A stretch of 64,000 bases of DNA from Dichotomocladium elegans (lineage: Eukaryota; Mucoromycota; Mucoromycetes; Mucorales; Lichtheimiaceae), in assembly GCA_025716815.1 (NCBI GenBank), contig JAIXMN010000006.1, positions 496,001-560,000 of the forward strand. Direction: 5' to 3'. The position numbers were made by a program, and so were the translations under genes. Each line of letters opens with the position of its first letter. Position 1 is the stretch's first letter. This document shows positions 24,124 through 36,964 of the stretch, in pieces. The notes under the pieces were generated by a model, which was not told the origin of the DNA, did no database searches, and saw only the letters and a program-made list of their open reading frames with translations.

Positions 24124-25597
24124 TTAATGCAGTTTAAATGGTATTGCTTCTCCCTTGGATGCCGCAAGAACATTCTCAACGCACATCGTGGCCATGCGTT
24201 CACGCGTCTCGAAGGTGGCGCTCGCTGCATTTTTGAATTGTGTCAGCACCTGTTTGTCTTGACCCAGGACGGGTGAATGGGAGATTACTTACCGATATGT
24301 GGGAGGATGACGCAGTTTGGCAAGTGGTACAGTGGATGCGAAGGAGGCAAGGGTTCAGGCGTGGTCACGTCAAGGCCTGCAGCGGCAATTTTCTTTTCCT
24401 TCAGCGCATGAACTAGAATAGGAAATGTTTCTCAGTTTCTTGCAACCATTGATAGAGCTATTGTGCGGGATATGGGAGAAAGAAGCGTTTTTTTTTTTTT
24501 GCTATTACCAAGATCATCCTGCTTGACAATACCGCCACGTGCCGTGTTGACGAAGACCTAGGAACAGATCCTAAATAAGTGATCCCCCCTCTTCCGATGT
24601 GCGCGTATGACCGCATTGCCCAATTTTTTTTTACCGCAGTCTTCTTCATCTTATCAAATGCTTTTGCATCAAAGAGATCCTTTGTTTCGGGCGTGAGTGC
24701 ACAGCACACAACGACATAGTCTGATGCTTCGAGAAGTGTGTCGAGTGAGGCTGTAAATTCGGCCAGCGGAAGACTTGACTTGAGCTCGGGCTTCTCGCGG
24801 CGGCCCCAGTAGATCACGCGCCGGATGCCAAAGGGAATCAACCGTTGGGCTGTGGCCATGCCGATGCGGCCCATGCCTACGACGCCCAGTGTCTTGTTCG
24901 AGAACTGGGATCCGCACAACCAGGTCGGTCTCCAGGCGCCCCACTCATCGGAATCTTAGCGTCATACACACGCAGACTTTCTTTCTCTCTCTCTCTCTCT
25001 CCCCCTTTTTTTTTTCCTTGAGTTACCTCACCATTGGCTGCTGCTGCCATGCCTTCCTTCATGCGCCGGGCCGCGGCAAGGGTTAACAACACTGTCAGGT
25101 CGGCAGTGGCGTCGGTCAAAACGTCAGGCGTGTATCCAAGCTCGATGTTGCGTGCCCTGACTGCAGGAACATCGATATGATCATAACCGACGCTCATAGT
25201 CGTGATCATCTTTAGTTGGGGACCTGAATTTCCCGGCTTATCAGACCCACGTATATATATATATATTCCCATTTTCATCGTATCTTCGTACCTGCTGCGT
25301 CAAGGATTTCGTCGTCGATACGGTCGGTCAAAAGGCAAAGGAGCCCGTCCACGCCTTCACACGCACACACACAAAAAAAAAAAAAAAAGAGTGGTGAGAG
25401 ATTCAGAGCATTTTCTCCATGTTTGCCTTGGTTTACTTTCTTCCCTCCTCCTCCTCTGTACCTTTGACTTGCTTAATTAACTCTTCGCGTGGAATCGAGC
25501 GGTCTTCTTTCCATTGCGTTAGCTGAAATGGCAGCGACTCGAGCCGAGCCTGGGTCTCGGGGGGAAGCAGGCGTGTGACAAAGACCTTGAATGGCAT
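24124..25597 (-). CDS. D-2-hydroxyacid dehydrogenase (glyoxylate/hydroxypyruvate reductase type)
   Basis: Seven exons on the minus strand: 25597-25462, 25354-25292, 25223-25027, 24943-24635, 24557-24509, 24412-24293 and 24224-24124, 324 residues (human GRHPR has 328). It reduces glyoxylate or hydroxypyruvate with NAD(P)H. Features: N-terminal '[16 protein letters not shown]', '[14 protein letters not shown]', the nucleotide motif '[18 protein letters not shown]', the GRHPR-like '[20 protein letters not shown]' built across an intron, then '[16 protein letters not shown]' with catalytic Arg, '[17 protein letters not shown]' with catalytic Glu, and '[10 protein letters not shown]' with catalytic His. 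The last exon join gives '[14 protein letters not shown]', with Ala where most members have Gly. It is divergent from PITHD1. Confidence 0.9.
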
Positions 25598-26140
25598 CAG
25601 AGTAGGTAGAGATGTGTATGCGAAAGAGTCGTCTATGGCGAGAACACACAGCGTTCTCTGTCGACTCTATTTCTTTTTTCGGACAATATTTGCGCTCCAA
25701 AATTGGTCGTGAGAGAGAGAGAAAGAGGCCTTTGTGCTACCGACCCCACAAGTCGAACAGAGAGAGAGAGAGAGAAAAAAAAAACAAAAGAGAATCAAAC
25801 TGGATACCTTCTGTTCCAGCGGGAAGTGGGAGGGAGAGAAAGAGAAAGGGAAGAATGAATACTCTGTTTTGTCCTAAACCCCTTCCCCTTCCCGAACACA
25901 CACGTACAGAAGCTTGACGTCTAATCAGAGTGTCCCAGGTCTTACCTTTTTTCTTAGGAAAAAAAAAAAGACCCTTTTGTTCTCTTCCTGGCCGATTCTT
26001 TCGACGAGCGTGCCTGCATGGAATGTTCTCGATGAAAGGGGTGGGGAAAGGATCATGCGGATCGAAATAGCGGCTGGTCCAGGAAAGAAATTTTACTTTT
26101 GCTTCTCTCTTTTTTTTTTCCCCTGCAAACACGCTTCATC
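25598..26140. other. Divergent promoter region GRHPR-type / PITHD1
   Basis: About 540 nt between two genes transcribed away from each other. It is dominated by GA/AG purine runs (25710-25730, 25760-25775, 25830-25850) and poly-A. I see no gene; the purine tracts may be promoter elements, but this is inference. Confidence 0.6.
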
Positions 26141-27237
26141 ATGAGTCATCACTGCCACGATGAACACTGTGATCACGACCATGGGGATCTACCTGGGTCG
26201 GGTGACCAGTTTCTTCTTTATTCTCGTATCGATCGCGACAATGTCCGCTGCTTGAACGAGGCCGAGCGAGACATGGGCAAAGATGTCATTAAGCCCTGGA
26301 ATGAACGCATGGACAATGTCAAGGTAGTGTGGGCGGGAGAGGATTCCGGGGGGAAAAGTGCGTATCTCTTCCCCGTCAACGATTCTTTGGATGAATCCAA
26401 AAAAAAAACCTATCCATCATAGTTTCTCGAAAGTGATGCTGACGAGCAGCTCATTGTCTTTGTTCCGTGAGTCCTTGGTCTGATGGGCCGGGAAGGGGAG
26501 GGAGAGAGAGAGACGCCATTCTTTTTGTTCACCGGTACAAGATTTGTCGTTCCTCAGGTTCACGGGTAGCGTGAAACTTCGATCCATTTGTATTCGTACC
26601 CATCCGGGAGACGCAGCTCCTTCATTGTTAAAAGTGTAAGAAAGAAGTCAAAAGAAAATAGAGTTGAGTCCTTTGCATGAACAGTACATGATTAGATTTA
26701 TCAACCGCGACGACGTGGATTTCGACGTCGCAGAGACTTACACGCCAGTTCAGACATGGGAACTTGCAGAGGGTTCGGATGATGTTATTGAATACGCGAC
26801 AAGGTGGGGGGGGAGGGAAAATGGCGAGAGCAGAAATAGTCAGCGAAATATTCATTTGCTTTTTTTTTTAATATGCAGAATCACAAAATTCACCAATGTG
26901 CGCAGCATAACCCTGTTCTTTCCTGAAAACTTTGGTGCAGACACAAGCATCATTAAATTCATCGGATTCAAAGGAGAATGGACAGAGGTATACTACACCT
27001 GGCTATTACTTTTCCATTAGCACAATGCATTTGCTAATCTATATCTATGTGCATGGCATAGATAAAGCGAGACCCAATCATCACAGGTTATTTAGCGTCT
27101 TTTTTTTTTGTATTCCCTCCCCGAGCATATTCGCATGACTAACCATATGGATGAATGCAGTCTACGAAGCCAACGCAAATCCTGCAGACCACAAGACACC
27201 GTCCGGCGAAAATAAGCTGGACTCCTTCATCCAATAA
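26141..27237 (+). CDS. PITH-domain protein (PITHD1 family)
   Basis: Seven exons: 26141-26323, 26423-26466, 26558-26633, 26685-26803, 26879-26987, 27062-27086 (25 nt) and 27161-27237, 210 residues (human PITHD1 has 211). The N-terminus is His/Cys/Asp-rich ('HHCHDEHCDHDHGD'), as in the family. The PITH domain, which binds the proteasome in the related TXNL1, shows 'YSRIDRDNVRCLNE', 'FLESDADEQLIVFVPF', 'SVKLRSICI' and 'FGADTSIIKFIGFKGEWTE'. The donor of exon 3 was set at GTGTAAG (26634), because the neighbouring GTAAG gives a frame clash. The function is poorly known, probably linked to proteasome or cell-cycle regulation. The only neighbour link is the shared upstream region with the hydroxyacid dehydrogenase. 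Confidence 0.92.
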
Positions 27238-28199
27238 TGCATATTCTATTCCAGGTTTTTGAACATGATTTGAAACACGTAGCATTTTGAATCTTTGCGC
27301 ATTCTGTTTTTTGAAGATGAAAAATGGTCATGTTGGTGAATAGAGGTGGCTATTGTGACCCGGTACACCCGCTCTTCGAGTTGTTTGCTCTCATACAGAA
27401 GAGTTGCATGAGATACCTTTGTGTAGATCATGTCACTGAGAAATGATTAACATTTCCTATTAAGCAACGATTTTCTACCACCAAGTTTGGGGAAGCAAAG
27501 AGCGTTGTGACACGATCAAGATTGTTGGATACGCCATGCACATGACCTGCTTACTGGTCTCGTCAGTCTGGATTGGATGGCTGTGCGTGTATGATCCTCG
27601 GGGCGCAACGTCAAGCCATGTCCGCATCCAACTTTTGATGAACTCCCCCCCTCTCTCTCTCTTCCCTTTTGTCGCTGCATCCGGAGTTGCATTAGGTAAT
27701 TTGGAATGCAACATTGCTTTTGCCATCGGGAGGTTGATCATGCAAATGGCTGGCTCGGTCCCCATCATCCCATTGCTTTTCCTTCCGAGCCCCGCTCCGG
27801 CCCTGGTGTGCGTGCTAAGAACATGTCTTACTATTTGGAGTAACGACTATTTTTCTTTGTTCGCCAAACTTGACGTCTTTCACTCACACAAAACTAGAAC
27901 ACTTTCTATATGCCGTAACTTTGGAATAACTTTACATTACCACCTTTCATGTGACGTGTTGCAAAACATGAAATGATCGACAATAAGCGTCATTGGCGGT
28001 GGATCATGTCTACTTCGGGATGCGGGGGGGGGGTGTTTGAAGTTACGCCAGAGATCAGCGTTAATTTGAAGTCTTAAAATGGGGAGGATCGACGTGGGTG
28101 TGGAATTCATTGCTCAAACAAATAAATACTGGGACATTTCTTTTTCTTTTGTCTGCTACACCGTCTTTCTTTCTCTCTTGCTCTTCTGGTATACTACTT
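27238..28199. other. Intergenic region, no supported gene
   Basis: About 960 nt with overlapping ORFs on both strands (for example 27536-27976 on plus) that lack recognisable motifs. A G-run lies at 28024-28033. It probably contains the promoter and 5' UTR of the C2H2 gene. Confidence 0.5.
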
Positions 28200-28788
28200 A
28201 TGGAGAAACCGCAGCTGCCGTCTATTAAGCTTGTTCTGGGCGATCTATCCATGCCAGGTGAGAGATATTTTTGTCTGTATAGAATCGGATTAGGCTCACA
28301 TCCTTTTTTTTTTTGACATTGTTGAATAAGCTTATTGCAGCAGTTCACAGTCTACTGTGCTAAAGAGTCGACATTCTACTCACACCCATCACGTGCGGTC
28401 CCTATCATACCCTTATCTACCACCTCTCAAGCATCGATCGGCTGCAGCGTCACAGCACCGCCGTAGTACATCTGCTCCCGCAACAGCAGGACCAACATCA
28501 GAAGCATCTTTTATTAAGGACATAAAAGGGCCGAACAGTGTCAAGAGAGAGGAGGTGGCCGTCGACCGATACAAGTGCACGTACTGCCAAAAGGGATTCT
28601 CCAGGCCGTCGTCGCTCAGGATCCACGTTTATTCACACACGGGCGAAAAGCCCTTTGACTGTCCTGAACCGGGATGTGGCCGCAAATTCAGTGTCCAGAG
28701 CAACATGCGCCGCCATCTTCGGATCCACCAGCATTTCATTAGCCCCATCAAGAGCCAAGTCCGGGTAGTCAACCCGTCCTCTGTTTAG
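28200..28788 (+). CDS. Two-finger C2H2 zinc-finger protein (copy 1)
   Basis: Two exons, 28200-28257 and 28331-28788, 171 residues. The N-terminus has a short '[11 protein letters not shown]' motif, then a basic Ser/His/Pro-rich linker, then two adjacent C2H2 fingers: '[19 protein letters not shown]' with the linker 'TGEKP', and '[20 protein letters not shown]'. The acceptor at 28330 was chosen because the later AGs lead to a stop in the required frame. It is likely a nuclear DNA-binding regulator; the targets are unknown. A second gene of the same architecture lies at 49.4-50.2 kb, with the same phase-1 intron after the N-terminal motif, so the two are paralogues. Confidence 0.87.
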
Positions 28789-29456
28789 ACAACCACATCA
28801 TCGTTTGTATCCACCATCCGCACTGACACGTCTTGCTATTACCCACCCATCCTTATGTATACAGATACCTTTTTGCTTCTCTCTTCTTCACCCACCCATT
28901 TGTCAAGTGTCACTGTCCTTGATGATGCTGTCGCGGGCAACAGTAATAGATACACACTGGACATCGTGCTACATTTGCACGAGGAGTCAACGCATCACGC
29001 ACCAAAGAGTCTCTCATCTTCAATGACATGCTTGGTGTTCATGCCCTTTTCATGAAAACCCTCTTTTCCACACCCAGCCATACCATAAAGCGATATTCGA
29101 TGCCACTTTTTTTTTTTCTTGAGCCGCCACTACTATGAACCATCCCCAAAAAGGCCATTGAGATGGAGAAATGGACAACTCGGGACTTATGACGCTCTTT
29201 AATTCCCACATATCGCCTCTTGCACTTTATATCCTTTCCCTTCTACTCATGTCCGGATCTTTTCGCTGCATGTTTAGATTTACTGCATGTACTGTACTCT
29301 TTGCCGGACAAACAGACTAGCACATGCGTAAGGTACATATGCTGCGTTTGGTAAATAAACAGATTGAAGGTGAGCGCTCTTCGTGTTTGATTCGATTTTG
29401 CTCATCATAAACAATTTGCCAAAACAAGCGGCATGCAAGCTATAATTACAAATACT
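28789..29456. other. Convergent intergenic spacer
   Basis: 3' flanks of the C2H2 gene and of KEX2. It is AT-rich with a T-run at 29108-29118. I see no gene. Confidence 0.6.
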
Positions 29457-32375
29457 TTAGGATTCGTTTGAAGCCCTGCTCTTGCTTTTTGTCGCCCCGG
29501 GCGATTGTCTCTTTGCAAGCAAAAGTTTTGGGTGAGAGCCAGAAGCGAATTCCTCCAAATCACTTGGGGATTCTTCAGAAACACGTTCAAGAGGCTTCCG
29601 ACGGAGTAGCTCAAACTCATAATCATCGTTCAGCTGCTGAAGGCTGATATAGGCTGCTGTACTTGTTGACTGTGTTGCTTGTTTTGATATTCCCCGTCGC
29701 CGTCGCATATAAACAAGGGCGGCGCCAATCCCAGTCAGCAAAAAGAGGAGAATGGCAGTATAAGCAAAAAACGGTCGATGGTCATCCTTTTCTAGATCGA
29801 AAACACCCGATACTCCTTCACCAGGCAAAGGAGATACACTCATTTCGTCGCCTAATACCGGCACACGCTCCCGCCCGGTAGATGGATATAGATCGTCGTC
29901 TGGCATCGTTGTACTTTCATGGCTCGGGAGATCCTGCACAGACGTCGCAGAACTGAACTCGGAGCTGTTCGTATGGGTCGCTTTTTGCGTTTCTTCATTT
30001 TCTTCTTGGACTTTCATCTTCGAAGGTACATTTACTGGTGTACCCTCGAATCCAGGAGTCAGCTCTCCCCATAAAGTGATTGTCCAATTCACGAATTTGC
30101 CTGTATATTGTGGGTTTTTGCCATCAACCACTCTCAGTGTCCAGTTACCAACAGGGTTTTCGGTCCTACATACACAGTCAGTTTTCGAGTACAATATGTC
30201 TGTTGCGATGAGCCTTCTCTCTCTCTTGTTTCTGTATTTACCAATGTTTGACCGTCATGAATGTCCAGTCGACAAACCCTTCAGTGCTTGTATCAAATTT
30301 CCTTGGCGAACCAAGCTGACTCGTAATGCCGTTTGGACTCTCCAGTAGCGTTTCTAGGTCGCCACGCCGCCCATGCTCAATATTTACAGTGACAGTAACG
30401 TGCTCAAGCCGCCCAAGCCCCGCACCATCCACCATCTCTTGTGTGACCGCAATGGTGCTCGTGAGAGCGCGGCTTTTATCGATAGCATTATTTGCGTCAG
30501 TAAGATCGGGTATATCTTGCTTCTCGATGGGCTCCTCCGAGAGCTGCAAGTAGGTCTGAGGTCCAACGCTTTCAAACGTTTTGGCGTGTTCGACAATCGC
30601 AAACGCGTCCAATTTACCGTACCCAAATTTGTGGTTATACAGACGGCCAGACGGTAAGGTGTCCCAATCACTGTCCTCGAGCGAGATGGGAACGGCTGTT
30701 TCGACACAGAGATATTGGAGATCACGCCACGTCAGATCTGGACGGACGGATAGCACAAGGGCAAAAATGCCGGCAGCCAACGGTGCAGCAGCAGAAGTGC
30801 CGCCGTGACGAGAAGAGCACTCATTACGACCAACATCAGTCGTATAGATATGACCGCGGCTGCCGCTTGAGTAGGTAACGACAAGCTGGGCAGAGCAGCG
30901 CTCCGCGTAGTACGGATGATTGCCAAGACGATCAATAGCTCCGACTGTAATGGTGTACATGCTGTTGGTGTACCCATCGTAATTACAGTTGTCGTCGTTT
31001 GCGCCACCATTGCCCGACGCAAATACGAAGATCGTACCCGCTCCATTTCTCCCGTTTTTAATACCGTTTTTGATGGCGTCTAGAACGATTCCCTGCGGAG
31101 CTTCAGCCACCTCACCAAGATCAGGCGGTCCCCAGGAGCACGAATAAACGTGATTTTCCTGGTATTTGTAGTTTAGTGCCACAGCTTCGTCTGCATCTGT
31201 GATATCTTCTGAGAGAATACGAATTCCTGGAAGCTCAAATGTAAATGGCCCTATTTTTATCTCCTGTATTCCCACGTCTTTGCTCCTTTTACCTGCTACT
31301 TTGGCTCCGTACGCAACTCCAACACCGCACACATCGTTCTTGACCGCCGCTATTTCTCCTGCACATCGTGTACCGTGATTATCGTCGTCAAGTCTTGGTA
31401 TTGGTAGCTCTGTGCGGGCATTGAAATCATAAGATCCTGCAGCATACTACGTACAGAAACCAGTGTCCGTGTCAGATGTGTGTCGCTTTTTTCTTTTGTG
31501 CTATTTCAACTTGCAAAGTTCTCCTTAAGGTCTTCGCTGTTCATGTCAAGTCCATCATCTAATATAGCTACCACGACGTTTGTCCCAATGATCCCTGCAC
31601 AAACAGCGGCAGAAGTTACTGTTTAGTTTCCTGAGATCCTTCTTCAGCCTTACCTTGACTCCAGACGCCTGTGACATTGATATCGTGGCCACGTTGCTCT
31701 TGGTTCACCTAGTAGCATCCATAAACCACTAATGTCAGATTAGGCCATTATGATTTATCTGTCTGATATCAAAAGATTTCTGTCTTTCCCCCCAGCCGAA
31801 CAGCGTACCAAATGCCATTGCTGTTCGAATCCGGGATCGTGAATATCCAGAGCATCCTGCAGCATCTGGAACCCATTGTGCTGGTCAAGGAGCCAGTTTG
31901 TTGACAAAACTTCGTGGTTTGCGGTTTGCTCTGCGCCAATATTTTCCACAACAGGCGGTGACGGTAAAGGCTCTTCGTCTTGGCGTTTGGGTATCGTGGC
32001 CCGTTTCACCAGCCGTCGCTTCGGTACCTGAGGGTCCACTCGCTGGACCTGGTCTAATGCCGAGAATTGGCGCTTCTTATCCCGTCCACGTGCTTCGGCC
32101 TTGAGCCGCTCGAAATGAAGCAACAGGTCATTGCTGTTGTCATCGTCTCTTTTCCGGGAGCGAGCCTGGCTGATCCAGTAGTACCGGTCAAGCTCGCCAA
32201 CAGGACCCTCGAAGCGCGCATGGAGCTGCTCAGCGACGAGGGCAGCAGCCTGCGGGTCCGGGGTCGGCGTGTACAAAGTGTAATAAAGCCGATTCTCATA
32301 GTCGCGCTTGAGGTTGTCGGCAATGGTATATTGAAGTAATGCAGTTCCAAGTAGTAGTATGAATAACGAATGCAT
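29457..32375 (-). CDS. KEX2: Kexin, Golgi proprotein convertase
   Basis: Exons on the minus strand: 32375-31809, 31708-31654, 31594-31515, 31446-31293, 31226-30242 and 30165-29457, 849 residues (yeast Kex2 has 814). Kexin cuts secretory precursors after Lys-Arg in the late Golgi. The order is a signal peptide (residues 1-19), a propeptide with KR sites near residue 140, and a subtilase domain with Asp about 219 ('VAILDDGLD'), His about 258 ('DDDNHGTRCAGEIAA'), oxyanion Asn about 359 ('FASGNGG') and Ser about 431 ('HGGTSAAAPLA'). A P/homo-B domain follows ('ENPVGNWTLRV', 'FVNWTITLWGE'), then a Ser/Thr-rich stalk, one membrane span ('AILLFLLTGIGAALVYM') and a cytosolic tail with Tyr motifs. Intron 3 begins with GC (GCAAGT). 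Intron 4 (66 nt) is stop-free and a multiple of three. Confidence 0.96.
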
Positions 32376-33518
32376 AGAATGCGTGGAATTATATATACAA
32401 GCAAAACAGAATGGGAAAGAGAAGAAACAAGTGAGATGAAGAGCACAGCTGAGCAAACCGTGCTCCACTTCTCCCGGCCTTTCGCCCTTCCCTCCTCCTC
32501 CCCCACTCAGTCAGCAAGTCTGTTCCTGGCCAATTAAAAGTATGCTGAGGGCAAACCGACGGAGTCATTGCAACGAGAGGGGCGGTGGAAAGGGAACAAT
32601 AGCCACGTGGTTAATTGATGCGTATCAAACCCCGCTACTGAGCACTATTATCCTTCACGAATAAGGATCTTCTACTGCGCGTTGAGAGCGTTAGTAGGTT
32701 CTGAGTGATGTAAACAACTGACTGTCCGGAGAAAGAACTGTAGATAAACTTTAAAATAATATGTGGTGGCGAGCATTTTCATTTCGAGTACGTAACAAGC
32801 CGCCCATCATTTCAAAGGAAGGGGACCACGTAGTCCTAAAGAATTTAAGGCTATATTGGTGCATCGGTTATAGATGGCAACGGAAAAGGCGATGTTATTG
32901 ACGAGATTGTCTTGAACTACTTGAGCGTATGCCTCGTTGTTTCGTCTTCGGCTTATCCGACCTAGTCTTATGCTTTGTTCCGGCGAGCGAGATGTATATT
33001 CCATCAGCAGCAGGTAGTGTCGAGCCTCTCTGGCACTCACTTTCTGCCTTGCTCACCGACACGCGCCTTCTTTCTTTGCTCTCTTACCTTATGTCGCGAC
33101 AACCATGTCTACAGCGGCCATTTTATCCTCGCGCTGCTCTCTCGGTCTTCCGCAAAATGCTATTCGAGGTTCAAGGTATTCCCCGCCCCGAAAAAAAAAA
33201 GTCCCATAATGTCCTCGCTCCCCGCCTATTGTGTGATTTCAATTCGTCCCCTTCATCGCCTACGTTTGAAGGGACCTCTCGAAACCATAAGTACTCTGGG
33301 ACAACGCTTTCGAAGAGAACCTCGCTTCTATTCGCAATATGTACTCACCCTACGTCCCTTGTCCCATTCTGCGTTTTCTTCACGAGATGTTAGTTCAGAT
33401 ACATGCTGGGTTTCCCTTGACGCATTTCTGATGGTGAGGCCCCAGTTGGCATATTAAAGATTATGTTTTTTTCTTCTTTGCCTCCCTTCTTCCCTTCATA
33501 TGGGATGTCTGGCGGTCT

Positions 33519-33556
<38 letters not shown>

Positions 33557-34740
33557 CTTAGATACAATCGCATGGCGTCTTTATTCATCGTCTTCCGTCT
33601 CCCATAACAACACATTGCATTCCGTTCATATGTGGGTGACAGGCTATCCTATGCCTCAATATTAAGGAGTGATTTTCATGGGTATAAGTCTCAGCATTAT
33701 GGGTTTTTTTGGTTTTTTTTTTCATATATATGACATGGTGGATTCGGATAGACACAGATGGGCTTTGCTTTGCCCGATTTAGCGTCCAGGCGAGATATGA
33801 GTTGCAAATGCCGAAACGTAATCTTCTGGTCGATGAGCTACTTATCTCCAAGGCGATCGTTTGCTTGTGGGCTTATGAGAACAAATATAATTTACCCGGC
33901 ACATTCTTGAAAATTACAATGTGTACGCATTGATGATACCGAATCCTTTCCCCCTCAATGGTATATATCATGCTTAAAATCAAGTTAAACGTACGCCCGT
34001 CATCCGGATCTGCTGGAATAATGTTCTCCCTTTTTTACATCGTTCTCTGCCGGTCCAGACCGGATATGAAGCAATCGGCATGTTGACGGAGGAAACAAAC
34101 TATTGATATCCGCGCGGAAATCCCAGTTTACGGTATCCCCGGGAGGGGATGATCTCGTACATACGTTGATTGAAAAAACATTGACATGGATGGATTCAGG
34201 TATATATATTCCTTAGCTATCACATGCAACTGGGTGAGTGCTTTGCTCTTCTCATTAGATATGCGATTTTAACTTATCAGACGGCATGGTTGGGGGGGGC
34301 TGGTGTGTGACCATTCGTAGGGCCAATTCTTCTCGTGCAAATATACCCGTGTTTAATGTGCCGAAAAGCTTCCATACCGGCGCAACCATGGCACCGACAA
34401 GGCATCAAATACACGTAGAAACGGAGGCTGAAACCAGAGAGCCATGACGGACATGCTTTTGCCAAATGTCATTTGAATACTAAACGCCGGTAGCTTGAAG
34501 ACTTCATGCTTTTCTTTTCTTTTTCCCTTTAATGATATCATGAAAGAGATAAAGCAGTCGGTGGGTCCGAGCAAAGGTCCGAAGCTCTGGCGGATGAACA
34601 AAAAGAGGATCTTCCCCTTCAGCCCCGCACGGGATGTTACTTTAGGACGTGGCAAGCACTAAATTTGTAGAGGTCCTATTTTTCCTCCCTCTCTTTTTTT
34701 TTTTCCTTTTTGTTTCTCACTTTTGAAAACCAAAAGCAAT
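32376..34740. other. Long intergenic region; one weak ORF
   Basis: About 2.4 kb. A plus-strand reading at 32975-33457 stays open for 160 codons, and an ATG at 33103 starts a short Ser/Arg-rich peptide that could be a mitochondrial presequence of a spliced gene. I cannot connect it to a family. A CA microsatellite lies at 33522-33554. The remainder shows nothing. Confidence 0.4.
33522..33554. repeat. (CA)n microsatellite
   Basis: Uninterrupted CA repeat of about 33 nt in intergenic sequence. Confidence 0.95.
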
Positions 34741-36004
<1,264 letters not shown>

Positions 36005-36198
36005 ACAAAATTGCTGCTACTCCCCTCCCCAATTACACACATGCATGAGGGTAAAGAGATCACTCCCTCCTCATACTTCTCACAACTTTCCAATGCCCTT
36101 CTCTTTCTATAAAACAATAAACATACTCCCTCTTTATCATCCTAGCTGTGCGTTTCAATGCGTATCTTTCTTTCTTTCTTTCTTTATACAGAATGCAC

Positions 36199-36964
36199 CT
36201 ATTCGTCGTCATCGTCTTCCAGTTGATGCTGTTTTTCTGCATTGGCTACTGCCTCTGCAAGGTTTGTGGTCGTGTCACCTTCTTCCGCTAAGCGTTTACC
36301 TAATCACAATCAAAAGAGTATCAGAAAGCATATCTACCAGAATACAGAGCGCTCCCATTCTCCCTCTCTTTTTTCTACTTACGAATGAGCTCCAGGATAG
36401 CTCGCTGTGTTTTTCTGTCGAGTTTGTCGAGTTTTTTTTGTACATCGCGTTTCAGGTCCCAGTTAGGCTTCTTTGGTTGCAAGTTGAAGAGATCCTATTC
36501 ACATGACGGTGTATGCTTAGAACGTATTTTTACGCTTTATATGAGGCCAGTTGCCCCAAACACATAGGTCAGTGAAGGCCCATACCACTTCGTCGGTCTC
36601 CCTGTTAGCTGCTTCGGCAAGCACTTCTTTCGCGAGATTCTGTGTTTCGGACTCGATCGTCTCACCCACATCGGCCGGCGTTGCAATGTTGACGTGTTCT
36701 TTTAGGTTTTCATCTTTGGGTATGTAGCTTCGAAAAGTCAGATTGCTATGGGATCGATGAAAGCATTAGGTTGATTCCAAAAGTAATTTCCGTCAATGGC
36801 TTTGTGTGTGGGTGTATTCCTGTGGTACAAATGTTGAAAACGGTTTGCGCAAATTACCGTTCGGATGTATTTGCACTTTGATCTGTTGCTGCTGCGTCGC
36901 CTCCAAACTTTCTTTTCTTTAAGGCAGCAAGACGCTCCTTTCGTTTCCGTGCTTCGTCTTCCAT
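36199..36964 (-). CDS. CCDC12 / Cwf18 spliceosome-associated protein
   Basis: Four exons on the minus strand: 36964-36858, 36745-36586, 36494-36383 and 36299-36199, 159 residues (human CCDC12 has 166). None stands out as a long ORF. The N-terminus 'MEDEARKRKERLAALKKRK' matches the basic coiled start of the family. It is followed by 'LTFRSYIPKDENLKEH' (family 'LRLRNYVPEDEDLK'), an acidic linker, then the diagnostic block 'DLFNLQPKKPNWDLKRDV' and 'RKTQRAILELIRKRLAEE'. An acidic DDDDE tail ends the protein. Cwf18/CCDC12 sits in the activated (Bact) spliceosome. That fits an intron-rich genome, but the link is only thematic. Confidence 0.92.

Noticed and set aside
27536..27976. 146-codon plus-strand ORF
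   Set aside because: No motif, overlaps an equally open ORF on the minus strand, and lies in a spacer.
28341..28365. Later acceptor sites for exon 2 of C2H2 copy 1
   Set aside because: Each gives an in-frame stop or the wrong phase for the finger-coding frame; the AG at 28329-28330 works.
32929..33457. Two overlapping plus-strand ORFs of 154-160 codons
   Set aside because: No recognisable family in any frame; a spliced mitochondrial protein starting at 33103 is possible but cannot be supported.
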